The notes under the pieces: model-generated
Databases searched by the model: none
Seen by the model: the letters and a program-made list of their open reading frames with translations, nothing else
Told to the model about the DNA's origin: nothing
Part shown: piece after piece, positions 17,743-26,693 of the stretch
How the letters are laid out: each line of letters opens with the position of its first letter
Numbering within the stretch: the first letter of the stretch is position 1
Translations under genes and position numbers: made by a program
From: JAKVCB01 sp963578605
Lineage (GTDB): Bacteria; Planctomycetota; Planctomycetia; Pirellulales; Lacipirellulaceae
Assembly (NCBI GenBank): GCA_963578605.1
Contig: CAUZEA010000013.1
Location: forward strand, 14,991-78,990
DNA length: 64,000 bases
Direction of reading: 5' to 3'

Positions 17743-18027
17743 TTAGTGCTTGTAAATTTTGTGGCGTGGCCGGTCCGAGAGGATCTGCTCTTTTCCCCAG
17801 GTGGTGACGTCCTTGAATGCCTGGCTCTGAATAAAGCTCATGAAGGCCTCTTCTTCCGACCACTCACTGGTGATCAAATAAGAAGCGCTATCGCTGACAT
17901 CTTTCCACAGCGTCGAACTGGTATGCCCGTCGGCGGCTTCGAGTGCCGTAATAACCGCCGCAAATTTCTCTTCGAAATCGGCCTGTTTGCCTTCAATCAC
18001 ATGGTAGTTCATGCCAACAGTAATCAT
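17743..18027 (-). CDS. ABM-domain protein (heme-degrading-monooxygenase-like)
   Basis: 94 residues, MITVGMNYHVIEGKQADFEE onward, with SEWSEEEAFMSFIQSQAFKD, the pattern of small dimeric ABM proteins of the alpha/beta-barrel fold. Members include heme-degrading and quinol monooxygenases and many of unknown role. The length is normal. It is unrelated in sequence detail to the ABM protein at 642-980. It lies alone on the minus strand and no substrate can be inferred. Confidence 0.75.
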   Translation of the reverse strand: MITVGMNYHVIEGKQADFEEKFAAVITALEAADGHTSSTLWKDVSDSASYLITSEWSEEEAFMSFIQSQAFKDVTTWGKEQILSDRPRHKIYKH

Positions 18028-18535
18028 GATTGCTCGCTTCCTGGATCGTTGAGGGTTCCTCGGACAAACAGAGCTTCTCGGCTTTGCCCAAGCGGGATCT
18101 TAATATCCGCGATCGATTCCCGGGAAGCAAGTGGGTCGAGCCCAGCAATGCCAACCGCGAGGGTGGGGGTAAGCTCGCTACGGCGCAGGCGGCTCACAGA
18201 TTTTGCGGAGTTCCCGTAACACGCATGCGGGTCGGGTCGACTCTGCGGAGCAATGAAGGCCGCGGGCCGAGGCTGGATTGGTCTTGCACCGATCATAATA
18301 TTCGAGTGTATTGAGCAGTCGGTGGCTGGTAAAACAGGGTTTTTGACGCCCAGGGTCTCAGGTCGACATTTTGCGGCAGGCCGGGAAAAATCCACCACAA
18401 ACGGCAGGCCCAAATCGACAGAACCGACGGTCGAGAAACCGATGAGCGAAACGTGAGGACCTGTCGCACCTCGAAACTACGGAATTTACAAACAGGGGCC
18501 ACGCCCGCAGCAACCGGCCCCGGGAAAGGTATGCT
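18028..18535. other. Intergenic region, no gene supported
   Basis: 508 bp with open frames on both strands, but none has recognisable composition, a ribosome site or motif. Probably carries the promoters of the ABM gene and of the 50-residue membrane protein. Confidence 0.45.
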
Positions 18536-18688
18536 ATGAATAAAGATTTAATTTGGAAGCTTGGGTTGTTTGTGCTCATCCTGCTTGCACTAAATTTCTT
18601 CTTTCATCTACACATAGCGGTTATTTCGAGCGTAGTCATCACCTTGATTATCTGGTTTGTTTTTCGCATGATGAGTTCAAAGAGTTAG
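18536..18688 (+). CDS. 50-residue membrane protein
   Basis: A short frame starting MNKDLIWKLGLFVLILLALN and ending FRMMSSKS. GGGAAAGG precedes the ATG at a suitable distance. Two hydrophobic stretches (about residues 6-24 and 26-43) separated by HLH predict a helical hairpin in the inner membrane, with a basic C-terminus. Its function is unknown. It lies just upstream of a small zinc-ribbon membrane protein on the same strand, which suggests a pair. Confidence 0.6.
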   Translation: MNKDLIWKLGLFVLILLALNFFFHLHIAVISSVVITLIIWFVFRMMSSKS

Positions 18689-18790
18689 TTGTTCGTGACA
18701 AGGCGAGATTCGTGGGTGATTGAAAACAGCAAAGTTTTGGGAAGCTCTTGGTCCTAATGTCATCCACCGGTGCGTGTGTGGGATCCGATT

Positions 18791-19009
18791 GTGTCGACTG
18801 AAACCACTGAAACCAATGAAAACTGGGGGACTTGTCCAAAATGTGGCACACCCGTTTTAATCAGTCCTACCGATGGCACGCTGGAGCCGTGTAGCGAATG
18901 TGCTTCGAAAGCATCACCGTGGGGATTCTTCAACGGTTTGCTCTATATCGGCCTGGGCATCTTTGCCATTGTCCTCTTGATTTATGTGTGCATTCAAATC
19001 TTGCGATAA
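18791..19009 (+). CDS. Small zinc-ribbon membrane protein
   Basis: 72 residues if the GTG at 18791 is used; a GTG at 18770 would add seven. The first half carries two Cys pairs, CPKCGTPVLISPTDG and PCSEC, spaced as a zinc ribbon. The second half is one hydrophobic helix (GLLYIGLGIFAIVLLIYVCI). This is a cytoplasmic zinc ribbon tethered to the membrane, an arrangement frequent in planctomycete small proteins of unknown role. It converges on the MFS exporter gene. Confidence 0.6.
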   Translation: MSTETTETNENWGTCPKCGTPVLISPTDGTLEPCSECASKASPWGFFNGLLYIGLGIFAIVLLIYVCIQILR

Positions 19010-19058
19010 TTCAAGATAGCGCACCCGAGCTGGCAGTTTTTCCCTGGCGGCGGTCCAG

Positions 19059-20387
19059 CTAAGGCGGAACGTCGCCACTCTGACCGGTCTTTGCGCGCCA
19101 CGTCCAGAGTGCCCAGACCGCTGCGGGTGCGAGAGAAACGATTGCCATCGTATAAAGGATCGCGTGAATCCCGACCTTTTGATCGAGCGCAACGCCGGCC
19201 AGCGCTGCTCCGACCGCAGTCCCCAGCGAAAAACAAGCGAACTCCGAAGCAAAGATACGGCCTCGAACCTGGCCCGGCGAAAGTTGTAACAACAGCTGTG
19301 TCGAAAAGACCCACAGCAGTCCACCACCGGATCCAACGATGAAGGCTCCGACCAGCACGACTGCGAAACTGGCCAGAGAGCCGGTTACCACCAGTCCGAC
19401 GGCTGCCAGGCAATAACCCAGCAGGATCGCGGCCCGCACTTTCAGATCCCGGTCTTTTGTGCACAGCCGGGCCAACAACGGACTGGTCCCGGTTCCCAGG
19501 CCCATGGTGGCAAACATCATGCCAACGGCCAGGCTGCCCCTTTCTCCAATCATGAAGGTCGTTTCGGAGATGGCCACCAGCAGAACTTGAAAGGTCGAAC
19601 CGAAGAACAGCATCAAGAAAGTTTTCTGCAATGCAATGAGTAACAAATCAAAGTCAGCGACCAGTAACCGCAAACCAGTGATGTAGTCGGCAATGAATGC
19701 CCGTACGGTCTTGTCCGGTTCCTGGCTGGGAGCTGTGCGATTCAAGCGGATTCCGGCGATCAGCATGGCGGACAGGAAAAAAGTGCAACCGTCGATCACG
19801 AAGGCGGTGTAGACTCCGAAAAATCCTGCGACCAATCCACCCAGGGCAGCCCCCAGTGCCAGCATCGTCGACCAGGTGGCCGACGTGATGGTGTTGGCCG
19901 TTGCGATCGCGTGGCGTGGGACGATATCGGGAAGAATCGCATTTCTTGTCGTAAAGAAGAATCCGCTGATTGCAAGTTGGATTGCCGTTAGTGTGTACAG
20001 CAGCCAGACATCGCCTGTGTTGCGAACCAGTAGAAAACCGAAGACGGTGACCCCGCGGAGGATATCGGCTGCCAACAGAATCGTTCTGCGGCTGTAGCGG
20101 TCGGCGACAACTCCAGCGACGGGACTTGCGACAAAGGGAGCCAAGGCTCGAACTACGAACAAGCCTCCCACGGCAAATCCCGATTGTGTCAAAGATCCGA
20201 CCAGGGCAGCCGAGGCGATGAGATTGAACCAATCCCCCAGGAGACTGACAATTTGGCCGTACCAAAGACAGCGGAAGTTGGCGTTTGAGCGGATGAGCCC
20301 AAGATAGGTGACTGATTTTTCACGATTGTCGGTAGCCAAAGGTGTCGTTTTTCGCTCTGGTTGGTTGGGCGGTGGTCGAATCAGCAA
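19059..20387 (-). CDS. MFS exporter, EntS/DHA3-like
   Basis: 442 residues with about twelve hydrophobic helices. The loop 2-3 signature of MFS exporters appears as GVVADRYSRRTILLAAD, preceded by FRCLWYGQIVSLLGDWFNLI, typical of the DHA3/EntS (MFS_3) group that exports macrolides or siderophores. The first ~30 residues are hydrophilic and may include a few untranslated codons; a start a little downstream cannot be excluded. It lies 134 bp downstream of mprF on the same strand and may be co-transcribed. The substrate is unknown. Confidence 0.8.
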   Translation of the reverse strand: MLIRPPPNQPERKTTPLATDNREKSVTYLGLIRSNANFRCLWYGQIVSLLGDWFNLIASAALVGSLTQSGFAVGGLFVVRALAPFVASPVAGVVADRYSRRTILLAADILRGVTVFGFLLVRNTGDVWLLYTLTAIQLAISGFFFTTRNAILPDIVPRHAIATANTITSATWSTMLALGAALGGLVAGFFGVYTAFVIDGCTFFLSAMLIAGIRLNRTAPSQEPDKTVRAFIADYITGLRLLVADFDLLLIALQKTFLMLFFGSTFQVLLVAISETTFMIGERGSLAVGMMFATMGLGTGTSPLLARLCTKDRDLKVRAAILLGYCLAAVGLVVTGSLASFAVVLVGAFIVGSGGGLLWVFSTQLLLQLSPGQVRGRIFASEFACFSLGTAVGAALAGVALDQKVGIHAILYTMAIVSLAPAAVWALWTWRAKTGQSGDVPP

Positions 20388-20521
20388 TCAAGGTGGGGAA
20401 AGGCAGTCTGCTTGGGGGCTGGCCAGGCCTCCACATGCCGCGGCTGGGTCGTCCGGAAAATCGGTAGTGCGAGCCCAGCAGGGGGGCACAATCCGTGGCG
20501 GGGAACTCGTGAAATGCGAGG

Positions 20522-23077
20522 TCACTTTGAAACGATACTTTTGACACCACCGGAATTGAGCGCGGCAAAATCAAGCAGTATTTTTGGCACGCTTTTGCTT
20601 CCCGGACACATCAGGTAGAGGGGTTCCCATTCGGGATTAAATTTGCTTTTGAACCGGCGGAGCCCGGCGAAGTTAAAGAAGTGTTCCCCGTGGCTGAAGA
20701 GCGTGTTGCCAACCCGGTTCCAGAGTGGAGCCAGCGGATGTGATTCAAGCCCTGTCAGCGGTGCCATCCCGAAACTGAAATGCTGGTAACCCTGTTCTTT
20801 ACCCCAGAGCAGCAGTTCGCTGAACAGGTAATCCATGATGCCGTTGGGAATCTCGGTGACATGTCGCATCAGGTCGACGGAAAGTTCGATTTTTGGAGCC
20901 GCTTGCAACACGTTTGCAAAGGCGTAGATTTCTCCATCCTTGACCACCACGGCCATTGGGAAGCGGGCCATATATTCGTCAGTGAAAAATCCGATCGAGA
21001 AGCGTTTTTCGGGCGTATTCTTTTCGCGGAGCCATTCGTCGGAGATGACCCGCAATCGGGGCAAATGCTCCGACACGTTTTCCTGTGGAATGACCTCAAA
21101 ATGAAATCCATTGCGCTCGTAACGATTGCGCGCCTTGCGTTGATCTTTCGACTGGCCCCCGGAGTAGGAGAAGGTTTCGAGTGGAACGCGCGCCAGATCC
21201 CCCAGTTTCAAAGGGGTCAGTCCCAGTTGTAAATAATTGGGAAGCTGTGAGGCAAGAATGTGGTGAAACACCGTACGGCCACCATGCAGGTCGACCATTT
21301 CATGATAGTCCCACAACAGTCCGACATGTTCTTCTGGTGGGCCGACCGGCTCGCCCAGGGCAATCCAGCTGGAGCGTTGCACATCGAACATCACAAAAGC
21401 CGAGCGCTGCTCGTTAAAGAGGAAATATTTGTCCCCCATGAGGGCCAGGTGGGCTTCGGTCGATTCTTGTTTGGCAATGATTTCAGCGGCCAGGTCGAGG
21501 TCTTCTTTGTTGGGTAACTCAAGTTTTGGCCGGGAACTCTTTTGAAATCCCAGGATGGCCAGGACGAGCAGAGTCACCGCCGACGCAAAGGCGGCTCGCA
21601 TGAAACGGGTCGCGTCGGAATCGTAGGCAAAATGCCACCAGAGGTCGTGCGAATACTGGACGTGTTTATGCGCGAACCATCCAAGCCAGACCATGGCAAT
21701 CAAGGCCATGGAGACACCGGCAAGCCAGGTTGGCGATATGCCTGAATGGAGCAAGGCGCCACGCCGATAAAATTGCTTTCGAGCTGTAATCAGCAGTGCG
21801 AGCAGCATCGCCAGCAAAACCGCTTCCCAGATACTCAGGCCCTTCAGCAGCGATGTCACAATTCCCGCGGCGACCAGCAGCGTGGTCAACAGCCAGGCCG
21901 AGTCATAGCGTCGCACAAGGCCCCGCGATAGAACCAGCAGGATGGTCCCAATAATACTGCCAATCAGATGGGACGATTCAATCACACTCAGGGGCAACAG
22001 TTTTTCCAGAGTTGCAAGATTACTTTTGACGGCGGGTGTAGCGGCTGAAAACATGAGAATTGCCCCACACGCAAATGTCAGGTACCCGATGATGCGAGGT
22101 ACGAGCGGGCTGATGTTGTGAACTACGCCGTGGTGAATCTTGCTGACCTGCTCCCGGTGTAAACGCCACTCGTGCCAGATCCATACGAACGTGGCGATGA
22201 AAAGGGGCAGGAAATAATAAATCACGCGGTACAAAATAAGCGCTCCGACAGCCTTAGGATCTGCTGCACCGGGTGCCACAAAAGAGAGGACAGTAAGTTC
22301 AAAGACCCCCAATCCACCAGGTATTTGCGAAAAGGTTGCGACCAGGATTGCCAGCAGGAAACCACTGAGTAAAACCGGGTAGCTGACGTTGAGTTGTTCT
22401 GGCAGCAGTACCCATAACACCAAACTGACCAACACCAGATCAACCGAAGCGACCACCACCTGCCCGATCGCCAGTTTTAATCCCGGCAACTGGATTGAGC
22501 AGTGGCCAATGTGAATGGGCTTGCGCCGCACAGCGTTTGCCACCAGGTAAGCGACGAGTATGGACGCAATCGCAACCCCGATCAGGCGATTTGGCAAATG
22601 CGCGAAGATGGCTGCCGGACCGTTGGTGTTGTGACCGCTGACCAGAAAGAAGGCAACCGACGCCATCGCCAGCAGGCCAACCGTGTAGTTGACCATCAGC
22701 ATCGACACGAACCGCAATATTTCGGAAGCCTTCAGGCCCCACGTAGAATAAAGGCGGTAGCGGATCGAAGTCCCGCCGAAAATCGCACCGAAATTGTAGG
22801 CGGTCGTGTGGCCAAGGAACGAAGCCGTAGCGATCTTCCAGAAAGGTAAGGAAAGACCAGCCGCTCGTACCGCCAACCAGTCATATCCGACCAGGCTTAA
22901 ATAACTGAGTACCGTTAAACCGGCGGCCAAAAGTAACGTGTTGGTGGATACCTGCCAGACCGCGTCGCGAATTTCTGTGAAGGTGTAGTGTCGTAATTCA
23001 CGGCTTAGCAGGTAGCACACTACGCCAAAGACAATCACGACGAGCAGAGGTGACAGGCTTTTCAGGCGTTGCAACAT
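20522..23077 (-). CDS. mprF: Phosphatidylglycerol lysyltransferase/flippase MprF
   Basis: 851 residues, the usual length of bifunctional MprF. Residues 1 to ~530 hold about fourteen membrane helices with the YbhN/UPF0104-type flippase core (ISQIPGGLGVFELTVLSF is the typical signature). Residues ~550-845 form the cytosolic DUF2156 aminoacyltransferase domain (SAFVMFDVQRSSWIALGEPV, LLLWGKEQGYQHFSFGMAPL). MprF transfers lysine or alanine from aminoacyl-tRNA to phosphatidylglycerol and flips the product outward, lowering surface charge and giving resistance to cationic peptides. The sequence does not fix which amino acid is used. Confidence 0.9.
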   Translation of the reverse strand: MLQRLKSLSPLLVVIVFGVVCYLLSRELRHYTFTEIRDAVWQVSTNTLLLAAGLTVLSYLSLVGYDWLAVRAAGLSLPFWKIATASFLGHTTAYNFGAIFGGTSIRYRLYSTWGLKASEILRFVSMLMVNYTVGLLAMASVAFFLVSGHNTNGPAAIFAHLPNRLIGVAIASILVAYLVANAVRRKPIHIGHCSIQLPGLKLAIGQVVVASVDLVLVSLVLWVLLPEQLNVSYPVLLSGFLLAILVATFSQIPGGLGVFELTVLSFVAPGAADPKAVGALILYRVIYYFLPLFIATFVWIWHEWRLHREQVSKIHHGVVHNISPLVPRIIGYLTFACGAILMFSAATPAVKSNLATLEKLLPLSVIESSHLIGSIIGTILLVLSRGLVRRYDSAWLLTTLLVAAGIVTSLLKGLSIWEAVLLAMLLALLITARKQFYRRGALLHSGISPTWLAGVSMALIAMVWLGWFAHKHVQYSHDLWWHFAYDSDATRFMRAAFASAVTLLVLAILGFQKSSRPKLELPNKEDLDLAAEIIAKQESTEAHLALMGDKYFLFNEQRSAFVMFDVQRSSWIALGEPVGPPEEHVGLLWDYHEMVDLHGGRTVFHHILASQLPNYLQLGLTPLKLGDLARVPLETFSYSGGQSKDQRKARNRYERNGFHFEVIPQENVSEHLPRLRVISDEWLREKNTPEKRFSIGFFTDEYMARFPMAVVVKDGEIYAFANVLQAAPKIELSVDLMRHVTEIPNGIMDYLFSELLLWGKEQGYQHFSFGMAPLTGLESHPLAPLWNRVGNTLFSHGEHFFNFAGLRRFKSKFNPEWEPLYLMCPGSKSVPKILLDFAALNSGGVKSIVSK

Positions 23078-23409
23078 GCTTGTTCTTGGTGGATTGAACC
23101 GACGAGTGAGTTGCCCCGGGCAGGCGTTGTGAGCCGGGCTGAAAATCGCGACAAACTACCAAGGTTATAGGGCCAGAGGTGATACCTTGCCAAGGTATCT
23201 TGCTGTTTTGTCGTCGCCTGCAGAGATTCAGGTCATTTCCCAAAAGTGGCTTTGTGAACCAGCCATGTATCACCGGGCAGGGTGAGTTCAGCGGACTTTT
23301 GAAGATTCGCAGTTCGTCCTGACTGGTACCGGTCAATTTCCGCGACGCGGCTGGGGCCGGCCCCAGGACTGGAGAAAACCCTGCAGTTTTTCCACGAATG
23401 GATTGCGCG
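23078..23409. other. Intergenic region between thiolase and mprF
   Basis: 332 bp between two minus-strand genes. It contains a perfect 16-bp palindrome, CTGGGGCCGGCCCCAG, at 23349-23364, 46 bp after the thiolase stop. No T-run follows it on the minus strand, so it is not a convincing intrinsic terminator. No gene is supported. Confidence 0.5.
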
Positions 23410-24546
23410 TTAGAGAGAATCGATGTAGCGAAAGAGAATCGCCATTCCCTGGCCGCCACCGACGCACAAACTGACAATACCGAGCGTCTCGGGTTGGTTG
23501 AGCTGGACAAGACGATCGTGCAACGTCATGACGAGCCTCAGGCCGCTGGCGCCTAACGGATGGCCAAGCGCGATTGCGCCACCCCACGTGTTGATTCGGT
23601 TGGCGGGCAGGTTGAGCTCCTGGGCCGAGGCGATAACTTGAACGGCGAACGCTTCGTTGATTTCCAGGGCAGCGACATCTGGTGGTCCGATTTGGTTTTG
23701 CAAAAATATTTTTTTGACGGCTGGTACCGGTCCCAGGCCCATGATTTCTGGTGCCACAGGGGCCACGACAGAGTCGACAATCTCCAGTCCATGCGTTACG
23801 CCAAGTTGTTTGGCGGTTTCCATTTCGAGCACCCAACCGCTGGTGGCGCCATCGGTCAGGGGCGAACTGGTGGCAGCGGTGACCACACCCGCTTCGGAAA
23901 AAGCCGGAGCCAGACTGGCCATTTTCTCCCGGTTGACAGGGAATCGGATGAATTCGTCGCGATCGATCAGGTAGGGATGGATTTGGTTGGTGTAATCGCC
24001 ACGCTCGTATGCACGAAAAGCCATTTCGTGGCTGCCCGCAGCGAGGTCTTCTTGTTGAGCCCGGCTGATTTGCGGGAACCGCCGCGCGACTTCTTCGGCC
24101 GTATCACCCATGGCGATATAGGCATGCGGTGCAATTTCTTCGATCCGCGGCGACGCTGAAAAATTACCCCCGCGGCGGGGAATTCGGCTCATCGACTCAA
24201 CACCCGCAGTCAAAAACACCCGACCCCACCCGCAGGAAACCCGGGCGGCGGCCAGGGAGACAGCTTCCAGGCTACTGGCGCAAAGGCGATTAATCGTCAT
24301 GCCAGGCACATCCAAACCGGCCCCCAACGCGGCTACCCTCCCCAGGTTATAACCTTGTTCTCCTTCGGGATAGGCACAACCCAGGATCAGGTCGTCAATT
24401 CCATATTCGCACCAATCGAGATGCGCGCGGGTCTGAACCTGCAGGAGTGCTACGAGCAGATCATCGGCGCGGACCTCTCGATACGCGCCTTTGAAAGCTC
24501 GCCCGAAAGGTGTTCGTTGTCCGGAGGTAAACAGGGCTCGATTCAC
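23410..24546 (-). CDS. Thiolase (acetyl-CoA acyltransferase)
   Basis: 378 residues, last gene of the seven-gene operon. The nucleophile is Cys89 in NRLCASSLEAVSLAAARV; the catalytic GHP motif is GGAIALGHPLGASGLR and the second cysteine lies in SLCVGGGQGMAILF. This is the degradative/biosynthetic thiolase pattern, slightly shorter than the ~392-residue norm. In this context it would cleave 3-oxo-6-acetamidohexanoyl-CoA with CoA to acetyl-CoA and 4-acetamidobutyryl-CoA. That substrate is inferred from the neighbours; simple acetoacetyl-CoA cleavage is the alternative. It starts 30 bp after CoA-transferase subunit B. Confidence 0.85.
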   Translation of the reverse strand: MNRALFTSGQRTPFGRAFKGAYREVRADDLLVALLQVQTRAHLDWCEYGIDDLILGCAYPEGEQGYNLGRVAALGAGLDVPGMTINRLCASSLEAVSLAAARVSCGWGRVFLTAGVESMSRIPRRGGNFSASPRIEEIAPHAYIAMGDTAEEVARRFPQISRAQQEDLAAGSHEMAFRAYERGDYTNQIHPYLIDRDEFIRFPVNREKMASLAPAFSEAGVVTAATSSPLTDGATSGWVLEMETAKQLGVTHGLEIVDSVVAPVAPEIMGLGPVPAVKKIFLQNQIGPPDVAALEINEAFAVQVIASAQELNLPANRINTWGGAIALGHPLGASGLRLVMTLHDRLVQLNQPETLGIVSLCVGGGQGMAILFRYIDSL

Positions 24547-24576
24547 GAATGCGTTCTTATTGAGTGGTGTGGGACA

Positions 24577-25227
24577 TCAGGGTTCAAGCAACGTCTCTTC
24601 AAGACCCAGCTCCCCGGGTGTTACGTCGGGGGCAAGCTTTTCGATGCGAAACTTTCCACCGGTTGGGATGAAGATGCCCAGGTTGGTGACGACCGCATCG
24701 ACAACGTTCATGCCAGTCAGCGGCAAGTCACATTGTTGCATCAGTTTGCAAACACCGTTCTTGGAGAAATGCCCGAGCATCACAATAACTTGTTTGGCAC
24801 CGTTGACCAGGTCCATGGCACCACCCATCCCGGCCACTTTTTTCCCTGGAATCATCCAGTTTGCAAGATTTCCTGCCACATCAACCTGCATTCCACCCAG
24901 GACACAGTAATCGATGTGACCACCGCGGATAATTCCGAAGCTGAGCGCACTGTCAAAGTAACTTACCCCTGGTTGAACCGAGATGGTTTCTTTGCCGGCA
25001 TTGATCAAGGTCGCCGAAACCGTTTCGCGGGTTGGTCGACCTTTGACCCCCAGCACACCATTTTCTGAATGAATGAAAACACCTTTCTGGTCAGGCATAC
25101 GTTGGGCAATCAAGGTAGGCATTCCAATGCCCAGATTAAGGCTGCAACCATCGGTGAGCATGGCGATGATCTCGTCAGCCATCTCGGTTTTCGACCAACC
25201 GGCAGGAGGTGATTGGGGGGCGCTCAC
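24577..25227 (-). CDS. 3-oxoacid CoA-transferase subunit B (YodR/ScoB-like)
   Basis: 216 residues, normal for the beta subunit of family I CoA-transferases. The catalytic glutamate is Glu55 in HSENGVLGVKGRP, which forms the glutamyl-CoA thioester. Other signatures are NLGIGMPTLIAQRM and the Gly-rich KKVAGMGGAMDLVNGAKQVI. Subunit A is encoded two genes upstream, with kamA between them, an unusual split for this pair. Together they would move CoA from a donor such as succinyl-CoA or acetyl-CoA to a 3-oxo acid. In Bacillus subtilis the homologous pair YodR/YodS accompanies KamA. Confidence 0.9.
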   Translation of the reverse strand: MSAPQSPPAGWSKTEMADEIIAMLTDGCSLNLGIGMPTLIAQRMPDQKGVFIHSENGVLGVKGRPTRETVSATLINAGKETISVQPGVSYFDSALSFGIIRGGHIDYCVLGGMQVDVAGNLANWMIPGKKVAGMGGAMDLVNGAKQVIVMLGHFSKNGVCKLMQQCDLPLTGMNVVDAVVTNLGIFIPTGGKFRIEKLAPDVTPGELGLEETLLEP

Positions 25228-25251
25228 GAGTGGCAGTTCCTGGTGGCTTGC

Positions 25252-26658
25252 TTATTTCAGTTGGTGTACACCAATTTCGAGGCGTTTCGAAATCTTCTCG
25301 CGATGTTCCCTTGTCAGCGATGGGTCAACGATTGCGACGGCGTCGCGAATCATTGCTTCGCAGGCAGCTTGATCAGCCCACCGCTGTTGAGCTTCTGCCG
25401 AGAGTCGGTGGATTGGATCAAAGTAAAGGAAGAGTTCGCCTGGTTTTACGTTGGGTGCCCGCCACACCGAGATGCCATTCTCCTCGTTGTAGTATTCGTA
25501 GGATGCTACATTCCGTTTGCCTCCCCCACCCGGTGCATCGCAAACGAACGTGGGGACGTTGAATCCAGCCGTCACTCCGCGCACCTTTTTTTCCAGCTCC
25601 ACACCCTCTCGGATGGTGGTCCTCAGATGTTCACAGCCGGGGACCATGTCGTGGATGTAGACATAGTAGGACTGGATATTCATGGTCGAGAGTTTCTTGG
25701 TAAGCATGACCATCGTATGCTCGCAGTTATTCACCCCCTCCTGCAGCACTGCCTGGTTGCGAACAATCACGTGCTCGGCAAACAGTCGCTCCATGGCATC
25801 GGCACTCCATTGAGTGATTTCCTGGGGCGATGAAAAATGGGTATGAATGAACACTTGTTTGCCTTGGGCATGTCCTTGTTTGTGGACATTGAGGAATGCT
25901 TCCGTCCATTTTTTGTCCCGGAGAATCTTCATCGGCAAGACGGCAATTCCTTTGGTTGCATAGCGTAAGCGGCGAATGTGAGGAATTGCCAGGAGCGACT
26001 CGCCGATGTAGGTGACGTGTCGGGCTGTCATGTTAAACGCGTCACCCCCGGAAATAACTACGTCTTCGATCTGCGGATTGTTGCGGAGATATTCAAACGC
26101 TTCTTCCCAGCGTTCGGTATTCGCTCCATACGTCTCTTTCTCAACCGTCTCGGTGGAGCCACCAATGATTCGGCTGCGCGTGCAATACGAGCAATAAACG
26201 GGACAAGTGGTGAGGGGCAGGAACAAGACCTTGTCCGGATAGCGGTGAGTTAACATCGGGACCGGAGCATCGACGTCTTCGCTGAGAGAATCGGCGAGGT
26301 AATACGGATGATCCGGCAACATTTGCGACGCGATCGGCAGGAATTGTTTGCGCAACGGATCGTCGATCGGATTATCCCAATCGATCAGGGCCAATATATA
26401 AGGTGTGATGCGAATATTCATGGGGGCAATATGCAGCGCGGCCTCGATATCCTGAAGCAAATCCTGACTGATCCGATTGCCAAGTGCTTCCTGGACCTTC
26501 TTCAAATTGCGCACCGAATTTTTGCCTTGCCACAGATGGTCCCCGAACTGGTCACGGGAGATGTCACGCCAGGCAGGTATTTGCCGCCAGAACTCATCAT
26601 CCCGAAACTGGCGATGTTCAAATACTTCCGAATTTGCATTAGGAGTGGGTGGGATCAT
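25252..26658 (-). CDS. kamA: Lysine 2,3-aminomutase (KamA family radical SAM/PLP enzyme)
   Basis: 468 residues. The radical-SAM iron-sulfur motif is CPVYCSYC with Cys152, Cys156 and Cys159, in the KamA context LTTCPVYCSYCTRSR. DVVISGGDAFNM is the SAM-binding GGD region, and VPTFVCDAPGGGGKRNV carries the PLP-binding lysine typical of KamA. It converts L-lysine to L-beta-lysine. Glutamate 2,3-aminomutase or EF-P-modifying EpmB are relatives, but EpmB is shorter and the gene context (CoA-transferase, GNAT, class-III aminotransferase) points to lysine. It sits between the two CoA-transferase subunit genes with gaps of 35 and 24 bp. Confidence 0.88.
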   Translation of the reverse strand: MIPPTPNANSEVFEHRQFRDDEFWRQIPAWRDISRDQFGDHLWQGKNSVRNLKKVQEALGNRISQDLLQDIEAALHIAPMNIRITPYILALIDWDNPIDDPLRKQFLPIASQMLPDHPYYLADSLSEDVDAPVPMLTHRYPDKVLFLPLTTCPVYCSYCTRSRIIGGSTETVEKETYGANTERWEEAFEYLRNNPQIEDVVISGGDAFNMTARHVTYIGESLLAIPHIRRLRYATKGIAVLPMKILRDKKWTEAFLNVHKQGHAQGKQVFIHTHFSSPQEITQWSADAMERLFAEHVIVRNQAVLQEGVNNCEHTMVMLTKKLSTMNIQSYYVYIHDMVPGCEHLRTTIREGVELEKKVRGVTAGFNVPTFVCDAPGGGGKRNVASYEYYNEENGISVWRAPNVKPGELFLYFDPIHRLSAEAQQRWADQAACEAMIRDAVAIVDPSLTREHREKISKRLEIGVHQLK

Positions 26659-26693
26659 AGCAACGTGTTTGATTCGATGAAGGGCTGAGAGGG

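Noticed and set aside
18024..18413. 129-codon minus-strand frame upstream of the ABM gene
   Set aside because: No ribosome site, no pattern of a folded or membrane protein, and no conserved-looking motif.
23349..23364. Perfect palindrome CTGGGGCCGGCCCCAG as terminator of the beta-lysine operon
   Set aside because: No T-run follows on the transcribed strand; it may be a protein-binding site or chance in GC-rich DNA.
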